A stretch of DNA of 64,000 bases from JAVBKV01 sp031553885 (GCA_031553885.1 JAVBKV010000040.1:1-64000), one strand, 5' to 3'. Shown: positions 1 through 9,994, numbered from the stretch's first letter. Program-made: numbers and translations. The notes: generated by a model not told the origin, from the letters alone.

Positions 1-110
1 GCATCTCCCTGACTGATAAAATGCATCTTCGAGACCTGTTTGACAAAACTAAATTTCAAAATGACAAAGAACGATTTGGACCAAATGGGCCAAGTTTATT
101 TAATTTTTAA
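1..110 (+). pseudogene. C-terminal tail of a probable IS4-like transposase (partial)
   Basis: An open frame runs in from the window edge and ends at a TAA at 108-110. Its last residues read SLTDKMHLRDLF ... FGPNGPSLFNF. From memory this resembles the C-terminus of IS4-type transposases of Bacteroides. An inverted repeat that could be the end of an element follows 4 bases later. Whether the gene is intact cannot be judged because its body lies outside the window. The family call is recollection, not a search. Confidence 0.4.
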
Positions 111-114
111 TAAC

Positions 115-133
115 GTCCCAATTTTAATGGGAC
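115..133. repeat. Inverted repeat GTCCCA-N7-TGGGAC, possible IS end
   Basis: GTCCCA (115-120) and TGGGAC (128-133) flank a 7-nt AT-rich loop just after the transposase-like stop codon. It could be the terminal repeat of the insertion element or a weak terminator. No T-run follows, which favours an element end. Confidence 0.4.
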
Positions 134-205
134 ACTAGTGAATTTTATTAATGATGCGTTTTATGAAACAATACAGAAAAATTATATTTTGATTGTTGAT
201 AAGGA

Positions 206-236
206 TTGAAAGAGTAAATTATAACTCTATCTTTGC
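206..236 (+). promoter_or_regulatory. Promoter of the HTH-regulator-like gene
   Basis: TATCTTTGC at 228-236 matches the Bacteroidetes -7 consensus TAnnTTTGc. A TTG at 206-208 lies 19 nt upstream, the usual spacing of the -33 element. The gene starts about 90 nt downstream. Confidence 0.6.
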
Positions 237-323
237 AAAAAAAACAGGGGATGCATTCAGTATTTCAGAATGAATCAGAATAAATGGATTCTGGGATATA
301 GTTGCAGTGTAATTTTATGAATT

Positions 324-1304
324 ATGAATAATAATCAACTGACTGAAAAATTAATACAAACAATACGGGAATATTTACCGGAGAAAGAAAATATGGCTTC
401 TGTTTTAATGGATATTCTTTCTTTGGGAAAAGAAGCTACTTACAGGAGACTTCGGGGGGATGTTTTGTTTACCCTTGAAGATGCAGCGAAAATTTCCCGG
501 AAATTTGGATTTTCATTGGACAAAGTCATTGGGGAGAGTCTGGTTCTGGACAATAATAAATGGGCTTACACGGATATAGACCTGGGATATTTTTCTTCGG
601 AATACATGGAAAAGTACAAGCAGAGGATCAAGTTGTTTTCGGACATATTTAATAATTTATCCAATCAACCTCAAGCGACTATCCGGATTGCGATGAATCA
701 TTTACCCTATTATTTCACTTTTCCTCATAAAAAGCTGTCCTTATTTGTGCATTATAAAAAAGTATATCTTACTTTCGGACAAAATCCCGGATTCCGGTTT
801 TCGGACTTTACAAAACCCCAACAGAACAGGGCAGAAGAATTACAATTGGTAGAAAAATACCTTGCTATTCCTAAACATTTATTGATATTGGATCGGAATG
901 TTTTCCGTTCAACGATGAAAGATATTGTTTACTTTTATCAGAGAAAGCTAATATCTGAAGAAGAATTTTCTCAACTTAAGGAAGAATTATTGGAGATTTT
1001 GTCCTCCCTGGAAAATATCACAGCCACCGGAAAGTTTAGTTCTGGAAGTGAAGTCTTGGTTTATTTGCTTGATATTGAGTTAGACACGTCGTATGCTCAT
1101 TTTGAAGCCAATCAATTTGCATGCTCGGTATTTTACACGTACTTCATAGATACGTTAAGTTTTTATAATTCAAAGGCATGTGAAATACAAAAAAACTGGA
1201 TTGAATCATTGAAAAGGTATTCTACATTGATTACCCAGACAGGAGAAATGCAGCGTGTCGAGTTTTTTAATAAACAAAGGGAATTAATAGAAACTACGGT
1301 TTAG
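324..1304 (+). CDS. Hypothetical protein with N-terminal HTH-like region (probable transcriptional regulator)
   Basis: 326 aa. Residues about 20-65 (SVLMDILSLGKEATYRRLRG, then TLEDAAKISRKFGFSLDKVIG) look like a helix-turn-helix of the kind found in Bacteroidales BetR/Cro-like proteins, in which a short DNA-binding head precedes a long helical domain. The remaining 260 residues are soluble and show no motif I recognise. There is no signal peptide and no membrane segment. The gene is monocistronic, with a good promoter at 206-236 and a perfect 14-bp inverted repeat after the stop. DNA binding is inferred from the N-terminus alone, and the target is unknown. Confidence 0.6.
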   Translation: MNNNQLTEKLIQTIREYLPEKENMASVLMDILSLGKEATYRRLRGDVLFTLEDAAKISRKFGFSLDKVIGESLVLDNNKWAYTDIDLGYFSSEYMEKYKQRIKLFSDIFNNLSNQPQATIRIAMNHLPYYFTFPHKKLSLFVHYKKVYLTFGQNPGFRFSDFTKPQQNRAEELQLVEKYLAIPKHLLILDRNVFRSTMKDIVYFYQRKLISEEEFSQLKEELLEILSSLENITATGKFSSGSEVLVYLLDIELDTSYAHFEANQFACSVFYTYFIDTLSFYNSKACEIQKNWIESLKRYSTLITQTGEMQRVEFFNKQRELIETTV

Positions 1305-1316
1305 ACAAGAGATAAA

Positions 1317-1362
1317 TTTATCCGTATCTTTATAGCTTAATAACCATGAAGATACGGATAAA
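1317..1362. terminator. Perfect 14-bp inverted repeat, possible bidirectional terminator
   Basis: TTTATCCGTATCTT (1317-1330) is exactly repeated in reverse complement at 1349-1362 around an 18-nt loop. It starts 13 nt after the stop of the upstream plus-strand gene and ends just before the minus-strand VOC remnant. The arms end in A/T-rich sequence, so it could serve both strands. Confidence 0.55.
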
Positions 1363-1369
1363 ATGACAA

Positions 1370-1617
1370 TTAATCAACCTCCAGTATTAATCCCCATAAT
1401 ACACCAAATTTATCTAAGATTTCAGCATATAGTCTTGCGAAACTGGGGGTACAAAGCTTACATTTTATTTGTCCTTCAATAGATAACTTTTCATATCTTC
1501 ATCCTGACAATCTCCATAGCGTAAAATATCACTTGTCGTTCCATTAAACACTTTTGCATAAAAGATTAGCGCTTTTTCTGCATTTCCATTGAATACTAGA
1601 TAAGACTTAATTCTCAT
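1370..1617 (-). pseudogene. Remnant of a VOC/PhnB-like glyoxalase-superfamily gene
   Basis: Reading the minus strand from ATG 1617 gives a start typical of PhnB-like VOC proteins (YLVFNGNAEKALIFYAKVF, then LRYGD). It stops after 50 residues. Further down, a different stretch encodes YAEILDKFGVLWGLILEVD and a stop, which resembles the usual C-terminus (KDKFGVxW). Full members are about 140 aa, so the middle (roughly 70 codons) is missing and the frame is broken. This is a non-functional remnant. The DUF3667 gene begins just upstream on the same strand and may have shared transcription with it. Confidence 0.65.
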
Positions 1618-1629
1618 AATGTGATTTTT

Positions 1630-2361
1630 TTATTGTTTGATGATAATGTCAATTAAAGTCCCGACAAATGTTATCAAAAAGGCAACTATCAAAATTCCCA
1701 ATATACAGGATAGAAATGCTTTTATATAGCTTGCTGCTTTTTTCTCGTCAAAAAATTGTCCGATTGCCCACGCATAATAAATCGTCACAATTAAAGCTGA
1801 AATGTTCATCAAATGCAATTGTGTTAAACCCGGAAGAATTGTAACAACAGTAAAAAACAACGACGATATTCCTGAAATAAAACAAAAGAGGATAAAAATC
1901 TCAAAAAGATTGTATCCTGATTTTCTAAAAAACAGTTTTAGCCAGAACGCCATAAATAATCCGGATATTACATTCGTATAACCTTGATATTCAATCATCC
2001 AGTTGATAAGAAGATTTATCGTAGGATATTCTATTTCAGGCTGCTGCATATAAAAATCGTTGGCATCAATATGAAAAAGATGACAAACAAACGTATAGAC
2101 CAATGACGTTATAAAAAGAAATGTAATTGGCTTTACAAACCGATATCTATCTTCTGTAATAAAACGCCTGATACTTTCCCCGGGGTTTATAAGCACAGTT
2201 TTTATGGTATATATCATTCCTTTATTCGCAAACAGAAAATCTCCAATTTCACTAATGATATAATGCCCGTCAATTCTTTTCAATTTTGCAGGTTGTCCGC
2301 AATTTGAACAATAATTTCCACGAATCTGCTCTCCGCACTTCTTACAATTATTCATTTGCAT
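1630..2361 (-). CDS. DUF3667 family membrane protein with N-terminal zinc ribbon
   Basis: 243 aa. The N-terminus holds a CxxC...CxxC zinc ribbon (CKKCGEQIRGNYCSNCGQ) within the first 25 residues. A conserved stretch follows that is typical of DUF3667 (NKGMIYTIKTVLINPGESIRRF, with ITEDRYRFVKPITFLFITS after it). Four to five hydrophobic segments then extend to the C-terminus. Such proteins sit in the inner membrane and their role is not known. A second ATG at 2355 would give a start two residues shorter. The gene lies between the VOC remnant and the terminator hairpin of the giant surface-protein gene on the same strand. Confidence 0.8.
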   Translation of the reverse strand: MQMNNCKKCGEQIRGNYCSNCGQPAKLKRIDGHYIISEIGDFLFANKGMIYTIKTVLINPGESIRRFITEDRYRFVKPITFLFITSLVYTFVCHLFHIDANDFYMQQPEIEYPTINLLINWMIEYQGYTNVISGLFMAFWLKLFFRKSGYNLFEIFILFCFISGISSLFFTVVTILPGLTQLHLMNISALIVTIYYAWAIGQFFDEKKAASYIKAFLSCILGILIVAFLITFVGTLIDIIIKQ

Positions 2362-2410
2362 TTTTCTACTTTTTCATTTTTCCGCATTCCATCGTATCAT
2401 CCAGAAATAC

Positions 2411-2444
2411 CTGCCCCCATTATCAATTGTATCACAGGGGGCAG
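2411..2444 (-). terminator. Hairpin after the giant surface-protein gene
   Basis: CTGCCCCC (2411-2418) pairs with GGGGGCAG (2437-2444), starting 8 nt beyond the stop codon of the minus-strand gene. The stem is strong, but the tail after it on the minus strand is only moderately T-rich. Confidence 0.5.
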
Positions 2445-2452
2445 TGTATTAT

Positions 2453-5400
2453 TTATTTCCATTTTACCAATACTTTCTCCGTCTTTTGAGTCTTATCCGT
2501 TTTTACTCTGACAATGACAATTTTCTGGCCGAAAGAAAGCTTACAAGAAACAGTTGATGTATTTAATCCTGTTTGTTTGAATAAATACTGCCCTTGTAAT
2601 CCTATCACTTCAATGCTTCGAATCGGATCATCCTGAATGCTGGAAGCATGAACTTCTCCATTGTCAGTATAGATAGTCAAACCGCTTACAGTCAGGTTTT
2701 CAAAACCAGTCATTTGATTTGAGATCCGTAAATAAAAGCGGTTTTCAATATTACCTGACGAATTATAGAAAGTATAAGCCGTTTTTCTTAAATCAATCAT
2801 TTCTACCAAAGCACGATCTTCAAGGTAGACCGGATAAGGCAGGGTGCTTGTTTCGTTTAACGCTAAAGTTAAATTGCCGACATCCGTAGTACGAATCGCC
2901 AATGCGATAGGTTCTTCCAAATTACCGATTGTACGAATGGAAGTTGCATTATTGCCGGTTACAGAATAAAGTACTGCAGGCGATTTAACTGTTTCGGAGA
3001 ACAGCGTTTGCATATCTTTACTACTATTGTAAGCATTACTTACTCCTTGTTTATAAGCTATTACCACAGAACTTTGGCGTTCACCGTCGCGTTGCACTTC
3101 TACATTAATAAAATTATCGTCGGATGCATTTCTTAAAATGGTTCCAGCATTAACAACAGACATCTCCGGTGTAATGGCCACACTGGGTACGTTAGCCGTG
3201 ATTCCGTTTTTCTTTTTCAATACAAAGGACTGCATGGGGGCGATTCCGTTTGAAGCGGTTGCGTAAGAGCCTGTAATGGCTTCAAATGTTCCGGCTCCAT
3301 TCCAAATGTAATAACCATTTTCAAATGAGCTTGCATTTGCAGCATGGGAAATGAATTTGTTAAAATCCAAATGAGACATGAAAGGATTGCCAATCAAAAT
3401 GGTTTCATATCCGGCATTCGCAGATAAAGATAATGTTCCGCTAAAATCATTGTCATAAACCAACTTGCTGAAATATTCGTTATGATCGGTTTTCAGAGTC
3501 GATTTATTAACAATTTCCTTCCTCCCGTTTGGCGTATCGGTAGCCGGGGTAGACGAAGTTCCTGCATCGACAATTGTAAAATATTCATATTCTGTTTCCG
3601 GCCTCGGGAAAGTAAATGTTTGCTTAGCAGTAGGAGCTATTGATACCCATGTTGTATAACCTTTTCCTCCGGGCAACACAATATCCAGATTATTATAAGC
3701 ATCCGACCATTTAGCAACACTGGATGATATTCCTGCTACTGTAAAATCGCTTTGATAATGACGCATAAATACTTTAGGACTAACCCGGGTGTAATTTGTT
3801 CCGCTTGTAGTTCCAAAAGGAGCTGCCCAAAAATCGCCACGATACATCTCTTCCAAAGGAGATGCCGTCATATACCACCTGCTTCCGGATAGAGTCAGAT
3901 CTACTTTCGCTCCATTGGTATAAGTCAGGTTATTTGTTTGGGCAACTTCTCCACCATGTTTGAAATAAATGGTGTTACATTCGTTGGCAACTTCATCGGA
4001 CAAGACCGGATAATTTCCTCCGGCAGCATTTCCGGCAACAATAACATCCGTACAAAGCCCGGGAATTCCATTGTCCCAATTACGATAGTCATGCCAATCA
4101 TTGATGATTCCAGCTCCCGTCCAGGTACTTTTGAGTGGAGTTATCGTTATATCTTCGCTGGCTGTAGCCAAGCATCCTCCTGATCTGTTAACAGTTAAGT
4201 TTAATGTAACTTTTTGTCCGACAGGAGGGTTTGAAGTACAACAATAAGTCGGATTGGCTATTGAGTTAGACGATAAGCTTCCGTAAGCCGGATTCGTCCA
4301 GGAATAAGAATAGCCTGTCATGCTGATAGATCCTGCTGATATAGAAGTGCCTTGACATACGGTCAACGGACTTAATTGAAAACCGATGTATCCAATAGCA
4401 GAAACTAAATCCGAGCAAAGGTAGGGGTTGTCTGCACGAACGATTACCGCCATTAGTTTACAAACTTCATCGGCTTTAACTGTAAACGTTGCTGTAAATG
4501 AATACGTATTCTCGCCCGCAGGGAAGGTTACTTTAGCGCTGGTGGTTCCTGTTGCTTTTGTATCGTCGGAAGTAAATCCATTACCAGTTTTGTCTACATA
4601 CAAAGAAACAAAGACATCGTTCAGGGTTGATCCGTAAGGACGGGAAACCGTACCTTTCAGCGTTATTGTTTCGGTGGTAGCTGAAGCCGGTTGTCCGGTA
4701 ACAGACACATTGGAAAAGGATACAAGGGATTCTTTCTGTAGTTGAATTTTACTTTTCTTACCGCTTATTTCGGCAGGAACAGGGCACTGAGTTCCATTAC
4801 ATTCCAAACTGGAGACCACCACACAAGAAACATAGATGTCTTTCTCTGAGCAGTCCCATTTCTCAGGGCTATCAGGCGTCAACCGAATGTCGATCGTATA
4901 GTTCAGACCGCCTGATTGAGGTAATGTCGGTTTATCAATAGGAGCAATTAACCGGGTTTTAACATCTGCATTGGTTTCCGGATCTTTGTAGTAAGAGAAC
5001 GTAACCGGACTTCCTCCTGCAGGTGTTAAGGTGCCTGAACCATCATAAGTCAAATTTTCGGGTATATCCACATAGGCATAAACACCATCTACCGGATTGG
5101 ATGCATAATTAAAATGAGCAACAATATCAATAACGGCATTATCTGTAGCCGATTGATAAGGGATTATCAGAGGGTTGGAAGTGGCGTCTGTTCCATTGAT
5201 GGTTACATCAGTTAATGCGATGTCCGGTAAATCGGTTCTTAATCCATCAATATGAATGGATGAAGAATTCGAAGGCCTTGTAATCTGGGTTCCGCAACCA
5301 TTAGTTCCGGAGAATTCCATGTATACAGGCCGTCCGGAAGTAAATCCGCATTCCGGTTTAAGATTGAACTGAACATAAATATGAGCGTCCGGATTTACGT

Positions 5401-8400
5401 CACCTTCTACATAGCTATCCAGGAATCCATCAACCGGAATAATCAGATTGTTATCCGCATCAATGGTTGCAGTACCGGTAATAGCTACATAAGCCCCGTT
5501 CCCTTTTTTTACCAAAGGCGTATTGTTGTCCCAAATCATTCCTATAGGCAGTTTGACTTTAAGGCTGAGATTCGTTACCTGACCTTCCAAACTATTGTTG
5601 AAATTCGCTGTAAAAGTATGAAATTCACAGAATTCGTATTTACCGTTAGGCAAAGCCATAGGATCAGTTACTGTAGGCGTAAATTCGGTAGATTTAGGAG
5701 TCAGGCTCAATGACTGGCTGACAGATCTGCAAATCGTTGATGTTCCTCTCAAACCAAAATCAAAACCATCCCACGGATTTTTCACTGCCTGGAGCCGGCT
5801 GATACCCATACTGACAGTGGCATTTACAACTGTATTCGGATCACATTCGGTATAACCAGTCTTGAGTGTGTATTTTTTATTGACGGGAACAGAGATATCT
5901 CCCAACAGGATCCAATATTTTCCTTCGGCATATTTAGTCAGATCTCCCACTTTTGTTGTACCGGTCTCATCATACAATGCCAGATTGGTTAACTTCCCGG
6001 AAGAAAATTCAACCGACAACCAGGTATTTGGAAGAATCGGGTCGGGAGCAGTTGCTCCGGCAACAATTGCATTGGCCCAGCTACTTTTATTGGCAATCTG
6101 GATATCCCATGAAGCAGTAGCGCCTACCGGAGAAATATTGGGGTGTACAGAACTGATAGCATAATTATAATCCGTAAGCGCAATGTCAAATTTTCGGGTG
6201 GAACCGACCTGGACTGTCGTATCTTTCGGATTTTCGGAAGTCGGGTACAAGATTACATGTGCTGATCCATTGGTTATATTGTCCTTGAATACAATCAGAT
6301 CCATAGAGATATTCATTGGGAAATAACCACCGGACAAAACAGCTGAATACGATTGTTTTTGAGTGAAATTATTGAATGTCATAGATGTAAAACAGTCTGT
6401 ATAGCTATAGCTGTATTGACTGGACGTTAAAGCCTCTCCATCTCTGAATTTGGCCTGACTGGGATAGATTAATGATGAATAAGTCAAATCATATTGCAGG
6501 AGCTGATCATTCGGACGATATTCGTTGGGGAAAAGTACTTCAGAGCCCAAACCCGAACTGTGATAAAATCCGACAACTGTGATTGCATCCTTCGTACGAT
6601 CTGCTAATACTGGTGTCTGGTTACTTGTATTGGTACGCAAATCCGTTATTTTATAATCAACCAGAAAAAAGTTTTTAGCTAATTTATTCTTATCTGCATC
6701 ATAATCTGCATTATCCAGGTAGATTTGCATCCCTAACTCAGGAACCAAAGACAGCATTTTAGGGATAGGATTTTCTGTTGTCTGCGTCTTAAATTCTACT
6801 TCGACTATATCTCCACCATTTAAATTGGGTATGAAATTACCAACTCCGATATACTTACTCAAATCAAGTTTTAATTGATGCATATACGCACCGGATATTT
6901 CGGTATAACCTGAAATAATACCAGCAGTATCTACTTCTTTGGTCGTTGTAATGCCTGTAGCTGATTCGGTATAGGTGATGACCGCTTTTTGCTTCTGGAA
7001 ATAGAAGTTATCCGCACCTTGTTTTCCACTATAGCTGACAACCACCCACAGGTGATCTCCATTCATAGTAAAATCCGGTCCAAAAGATACAGCTCCTTTC
7101 ATAGAAACATTGTCGTATGGTCCTGCCCTGTCTAAGCGGATACCAGGAACCGTTCTGTCTGCTTTTGAAAAGTCGGTGGAACTCTTAAATCCAAATGTAG
7201 TCCGTTCCATTTCAAAAGAATTCATCGTCATACCTTGGTGTGCCAAAATCTGTTGAAAGGATACCGGGAGCTTTGTACAACCGTAGTAAATAATATCATT
7301 TCCAGGGATCTGAAAGGTTTGACTGAGAGATACTTCTTTCACAGTCGCAACTTCCGTCGTAGCATCCATTGTAATAACATATCTGTTTCCCAACGTTCTG
7401 GGAGCTCTTGGCACTATAAACACAAGCGTTTTTCCATCAGGAGATACGGTTATATTATTAGAATTAACAACATTTCCTTCATACTTTACCACATGTTTTG
7501 TTTTGTCGAATATAAATCCGTCAGGGATTGTAATCTGAGCCGTATACGTATAGCCCGGATTATTGGAGGCCCAACCAACAGAAGACTCATAAGCGGATGT
7601 TGTAATGGTAAGCGTTGTGAGATCACCGCTTTTTACATTTACCGGATCAATAATAGCTTGTAGTGAAGGTGTTGAGGCGCCGACACCACCCATATAGGTA
7701 TTCGTAGTCACGTCAGCCATTGATGTAGTATTCGAATAGGACCGTATATAGCGTTCCTGACCGGCACAGGCATTTTTATAATAGACATAAGCAAACCTTG
7801 TGCTGGCAGCGAGAACATTCGCATTTGCAGTCGCAAAACAATCGCCCTCTGTTTTATTCTTTGTGTCAAAATTAACATTCCATTTGACGGCAATATAAAA
7901 GGCCTTTTCATTATTATCGCTGCCGATAGGCGGTAAGTCGTTGTATTTACCATCCCCATCCAGATCGGCTAAACCACAATTCGGAATCGTTGAAACTCCG
8001 CTTTGTGTCATATTATCAAAATTGACCACCCAGATTTTCGGATTTGCATTCACTTTAATCGGAGAAACACCGATTGCAGTGTTATTAGTCATCGTAATAG
8101 CCGGAGCTCCGGAAATTCTAACACCATTTACATCCGTGAAATAGACTTCTTTATAATCGTATTGAGATAAATCGTTATTATAAAGAAGCAGTTGAATATC
8201 TTTTAATTTAGAATTCGGATCATTACTCAAATTTGAAATTTTATAATAAAAGGTTCCATCTCCAGTTTTACTTAACGGTGCGACTGCCGTTTTGAAGTTG
8301 ATAATATCCGGAGAATAAGCCGGAGAAAAGACAGATAAAGTTGTTGTTCCTTGTGCGCTCGCCTGTAATGGACAATAAGCCGTTGCATCTCCGTAAACAA

Positions 8401-9565
8401 TAGCGTATTTCATATCTCCGGACTTGTCACAATTCGTATATTTTACAGTTTCCCGTATTTTCAGCAGATCACCATATTTTAACTTTCCATCAGCACTTGC
8501 TTTGGAAATGACTGAGTTATCCAATAGATAGCTGTAAGATGTAGCCGTCTTATTAATGGTTACGGAAAGTTCTTCCCAAGCCGTTCCTGTCCAAACTTCA
8601 AGATTGGATAGAACGACTGCATCAGTCAGGGCCGCAATTGTTACCTGTAAATTCGTAACGTATGAGTTGACTGCGGTTTGTTCTAACGTCCAGATTTGTT
8701 GTACCGGTTGATTCAAATCAACGGCTTGAGACGGAGCATGAGTGAAGAGTAATACCGGATCGGCGAATTTTCCGATTTCCAGCGTAGATGCGGTTGCCAG
8801 GGAAACAGCTCCTTTCTGGAATTCATAGTTGACTTTTCCGGTTCCGGCAACTGATTCACAAACAGGCTGTAGTCGTATTACCAGATTGATCGTTGAATTA
8901 ACATCCAAAAATGGAATCGTCACATTGATTTTGTTCGTTCCATTTGCCTGAGTCGTATAACCGGGAGCACTGATAAATTTCCATCCGGACGGAATGGTTA
9001 CGGATAATGTTGCATCGTTATAGGTTGAACCTCCACTCGGATTGTAAATATCAATAGCAAAATCCAATGCATCTCCCATTTTTACAACAAGGGATGGATT
9101 ATCTTTCGGAGTAATAGTGGGTGATTGTTGTGCTTGTACAGCCATTCCTGAGCAGATAAAAGCAAGTAACAAAAATACGTTCAATTTCATTTTTTGTTTT
9201 CGTTTGGTATAAAGGAAATAGCAGGTAATCAGAAATAGAATGAAAATCAATCCATCGGAAACAGGAGTTTCAACTCCTACTGCAGGTCCTCCATCCGTAT
9301 CGTCAGGATCGTATTGTGAGCGTAGTATGTTAAGTATCAGGGTTTTATTTGTATCAAAAGGATCATAAGCCTCTTGATAGAAAATTTCCTGGTTAGAATA
9401 AGAAAACGCTGAACTGGGATGATCTAACTCCCAACCGGAAGATAGTTTTTCATGAATGTCTTTCAACTCATAAACAGGGTTGGCAATGGCTGGGATTTGA
9501 AAGCTCAAAAAAAATAAGTAGAGCAATATAAATGCCCGGCATCTTTTTTTGTATTTTTTTTTCAT
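2453..9565 (-). CDS. Giant secreted surface protein with DUF11-like repeats and a T9SS-type C-terminal domain; N-terminal module appears fused
   Basis: 2370 codons. Residues 1-29 form a signal peptide. Residues 30-125 are a small module ending in ETPVSDG, a hydrophobic helix and basic residues. Residues 126-147 form a second complete signal peptide (MKLNVFLLLAFICSG, cleaved after QAQ), whose ATG is at 9188-9190. After it come many beta-rich repeats of the DUF11/adhesin type (for example LSVTIPSGWKF), then a PKD-like stretch with SYSWTNP, a NPFMSHLDF segment common in Bacteroidales surface proteins, and a final 80 residues like a type IX secretion sorting domain (VIVRVKTDKTQKTEKVLVK). It is probably exported and anchored on the outer membrane as an adhesin. 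The mature protein may start from 9190 alone. The gene is divergent from a LytTR two-component system. The exact substrate or partner is unknown. Confidence 0.8.
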   Translation of the reverse strand: MKKKYKKRCRAFILLYLFFLSFQIPAIANPVYELKDIHEKLSSGWELDHPSSAFSYSNQEIFYQEAYDPFDTNKTLILNILRSQYDPDDTDGGPAVGVETPVSDGLIFILFLITCYFLYTKRKQKMKLNVFLLLAFICSGMAVQAQQSPTITPKDNPSLVVKMGDALDFAIDIYNPSGGSTYNDATLSVTIPSGWKFISAPGYTTQANGTNKINVTIPFLDVNSTINLVIRLQPVCESVAGTGKVNYEFQKGAVSLATASTLEIGKFADPVLLFTHAPSQAVDLNQPVQQIWTLEQTAVNSYVTNLQVTIAALTDAVVLSNLEVWTGTAWEELSVTINKTATSYSYLLDNSVISKASADGKLKYGDLLKIRETVKYTNCDKSGDMKYAIVYGDATAYCPLQASAQGTTTLSVFSPAYSPDIINFKTAVAPLSKTGDGTFYYKISNLSNDPNSKLKDIQLLLYNNDLSQYDYKEVYFTDVNGVRISGAPAITMTNNTAIGVSPIKVNANPKIWVVNFDNMTQSGVSTIPNCGLADLDGDGKYNDLPPIGSDNNEKAFYIAVKWNVNFDTKNKTEGDCFATANANVLAASTRFAYVYYKNACAGQERYIRSYSNTTSMADVTTNTYMGGVGASTPSLQAIIDPVNVKSGDLTTLTITTSAYESSVGWASNNPGYTYTAQITIPDGFIFDKTKHVVKYEGNVVNSNNITVSPDGKTLVFIVPRAPRTLGNRYVITMDATTEVATVKEVSLSQTFQIPGNDIIYYGCTKLPVSFQQILAHQGMTMNSFEMERTTFGFKSSTDFSKADRTVPGIRLDRAGPYDNVSMKGAVSFGPDFTMNGDHLWVVVSYSGKQGADNFYFQKQKAVITYTESATGITTTKEVDTAGIISGYTEISGAYMHQLKLDLSKYIGVGNFIPNLNGGDIVEVEFKTQTTENPIPKMLSLVPELGMQIYLDNADYDADKNKLAKNFFLVDYKITDLRTNTSNQTPVLADRTKDAITVVGFYHSSGLGSEVLFPNEYRPNDQLLQYDLTYSSLIYPSQAKFRDGEALTSSQYSYSYTDCFTSMTFNNFTQKQSYSAVLSGGYFPMNISMDLIVFKDNITNGSAHVILYPTSENPKDTTVQVGSTRKFDIALTDYNYAISSVHPNISPVGATASWDIQIANKSSWANAIVAGATAPDPILPNTWLSVEFSSGKLTNLALYDETGTTKVGDLTKYAEGKYWILLGDISVPVNKKYTLKTGYTECDPNTVVNATVSMGISRLQAVKNPWDGFDFGLRGTSTICRSVSQSLSLTPKSTEFTPTVTDPMALPNGKYEFCEFHTFTANFNNSLEGQVTNLSLKVKLPIGMIWDNNTPLVKKGNGAYVAITGTATIDADNNLIIPVDGFLDSYVEGDVNPDAHIYVQFNLKPECGFTSGRPVYMEFSGTNGCGTQITRPSNSSSIHIDGLRTDLPDIALTDVTINGTDATSNPLIIPYQSATDNAVIDIVAHFNYASNPVDGVYAYVDIPENLTYDGSGTLTPAGGSPVTFSYYKDPETNADVKTRLIAPIDKPTLPQSGGLNYTIDIRLTPDSPEKWDCSEKDIYVSCVVVSSLECNGTQCPVPAEISGKKSKIQLQKESLVSFSNVSVTGQPASATTETITLKGTVSRPYGSTLNDVFVSLYVDKTGNGFTSDDTKATGTTSAKVTFPAGENTYSFTATFTVKADEVCKLMAVIVRADNPYLCSDLVSAIGYIGFQLSPLTVCQGTSISAGSISMTGYSYSWTNPAYGSLSSNSIANPTYCCTSNPPVGQKVTLNLTVNRSGGCLATASEDITITPLKSTWTGAGIINDWHDYRNWDNGIPGLCTDVIVAGNAAGGNYPVLSDEVANECNTIYFKHGGEVAQTNNLTYTNGAKVDLTLSGSRWYMTASPLEEMYRGDFWAAPFGTTSGTNYTRVSPKVFMRHYQSDFTVAGISSSVAKWSDAYNNLDIVLPGGKGYTTWVSIAPTAKQTFTFPRPETEYEYFTIVDAGTSSTPATDTPNGRKEIVNKSTLKTDHNEYFSKLVYDNDFSGTLSLSANAGYETILIGNPFMSHLDFNKFISHAANASSFENGYYIWNGAGTFEAITGSYATASNGIAPMQSFVLKKKNGITANVPSVAITPEMSVVNAGTILRNASDDNFINVEVQRDGERQSSVVIAYKQGVSNAYNSSKDMQTLFSETVKSPAVLYSVTGNNATSIRTIGNLEEPIALAIRTTDVGNLTLALNETSTLPYPVYLEDRALVEMIDLRKTAYTFYNSSGNIENRFYLRISNQMTGFENLTVSGLTIYTDNGEVHASSIQDDPIRSIEVIGLQGQYLFKQTGLNTSTVSCKLSFGQKIVIVRVKTDKTQKTEKVLVKWK

Positions 9566-9690
9566 CTTGTAAAATTGTTAGAATTAGGTATTATGTATAG
9601 TTATCTCTCCATGTTTAAAATCAGATACGAACAAAACCATCCTTTTCCAAAGTCATTTATCGAAATTGCTGTAACACACATACATATATA

Positions 9691-9707
9691 CCATACACAT
9701 ACATACT
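9691..9707 (+). repeat. Copy 1 of a 17-nt motif shared with the response-regulator upstream region
   Basis: CCATACACATACATACT is identical at 12990-13006. Both copies are followed a few bases later by AATTGGAA. This copy lies in the predicted 5' UTR of the giant surface-protein gene. Confidence 0.6.
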
Positions 9708-9879
9708 ATAATTGGAAATGAGAAGCTTTACACGACTTTCACAAGTAGTGGAAAGGTTGTTGATATCAGCAATGAACTTTCGAACCATATCCTTGGAAAA
9801 AGGACAGTTATTATTCAATACCCCAAACAGCATTTGTATTTACGCTAAAATACAATGAAATATTATGCTGTTTTGCGGT

Positions 9880-9910
9880 GCAAACTTATGCATACTTGTT
9901 GATTTACAAA
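9880..9910 (-). promoter_or_regulatory. Promoter of the giant surface-protein gene
   Basis: On the minus strand TAAGTTTGC (9888 to 9880) matches TAnnTTTGc, and TTTG (9910 to 9907) lies 18 nt upstream. Transcription would start near 9873, about 300 nt before the first start codon. Confidence 0.6.
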
Positions 9911-9958
9911 ACATTAGAAATTTCAAATTTGTACTTAAAATACATGGATTGGTATTAA

Positions 9959-9994
9959 AGAGACATTTTCATGCAGTGAAGAGACATTTTTATG
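9959..9994 (+). promoter_or_regulatory. Tandem direct repeats, probable LytTR response-regulator operator
   Basis: AGAGACATTTTCATG (9959-9973) is repeated as AGAGACATTTTTATG (9980-9994), so the two copies are 21 bp apart, two helical turns. LytTR-family regulators (AgrA, AlgR, YpdB) bind paired direct repeats of this period. The pair sits between the divergent promoters of the surface protein and the sensor kinase, upstream of both. That the adjacent LytTR regulator binds here is inferred. Confidence 0.55.
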
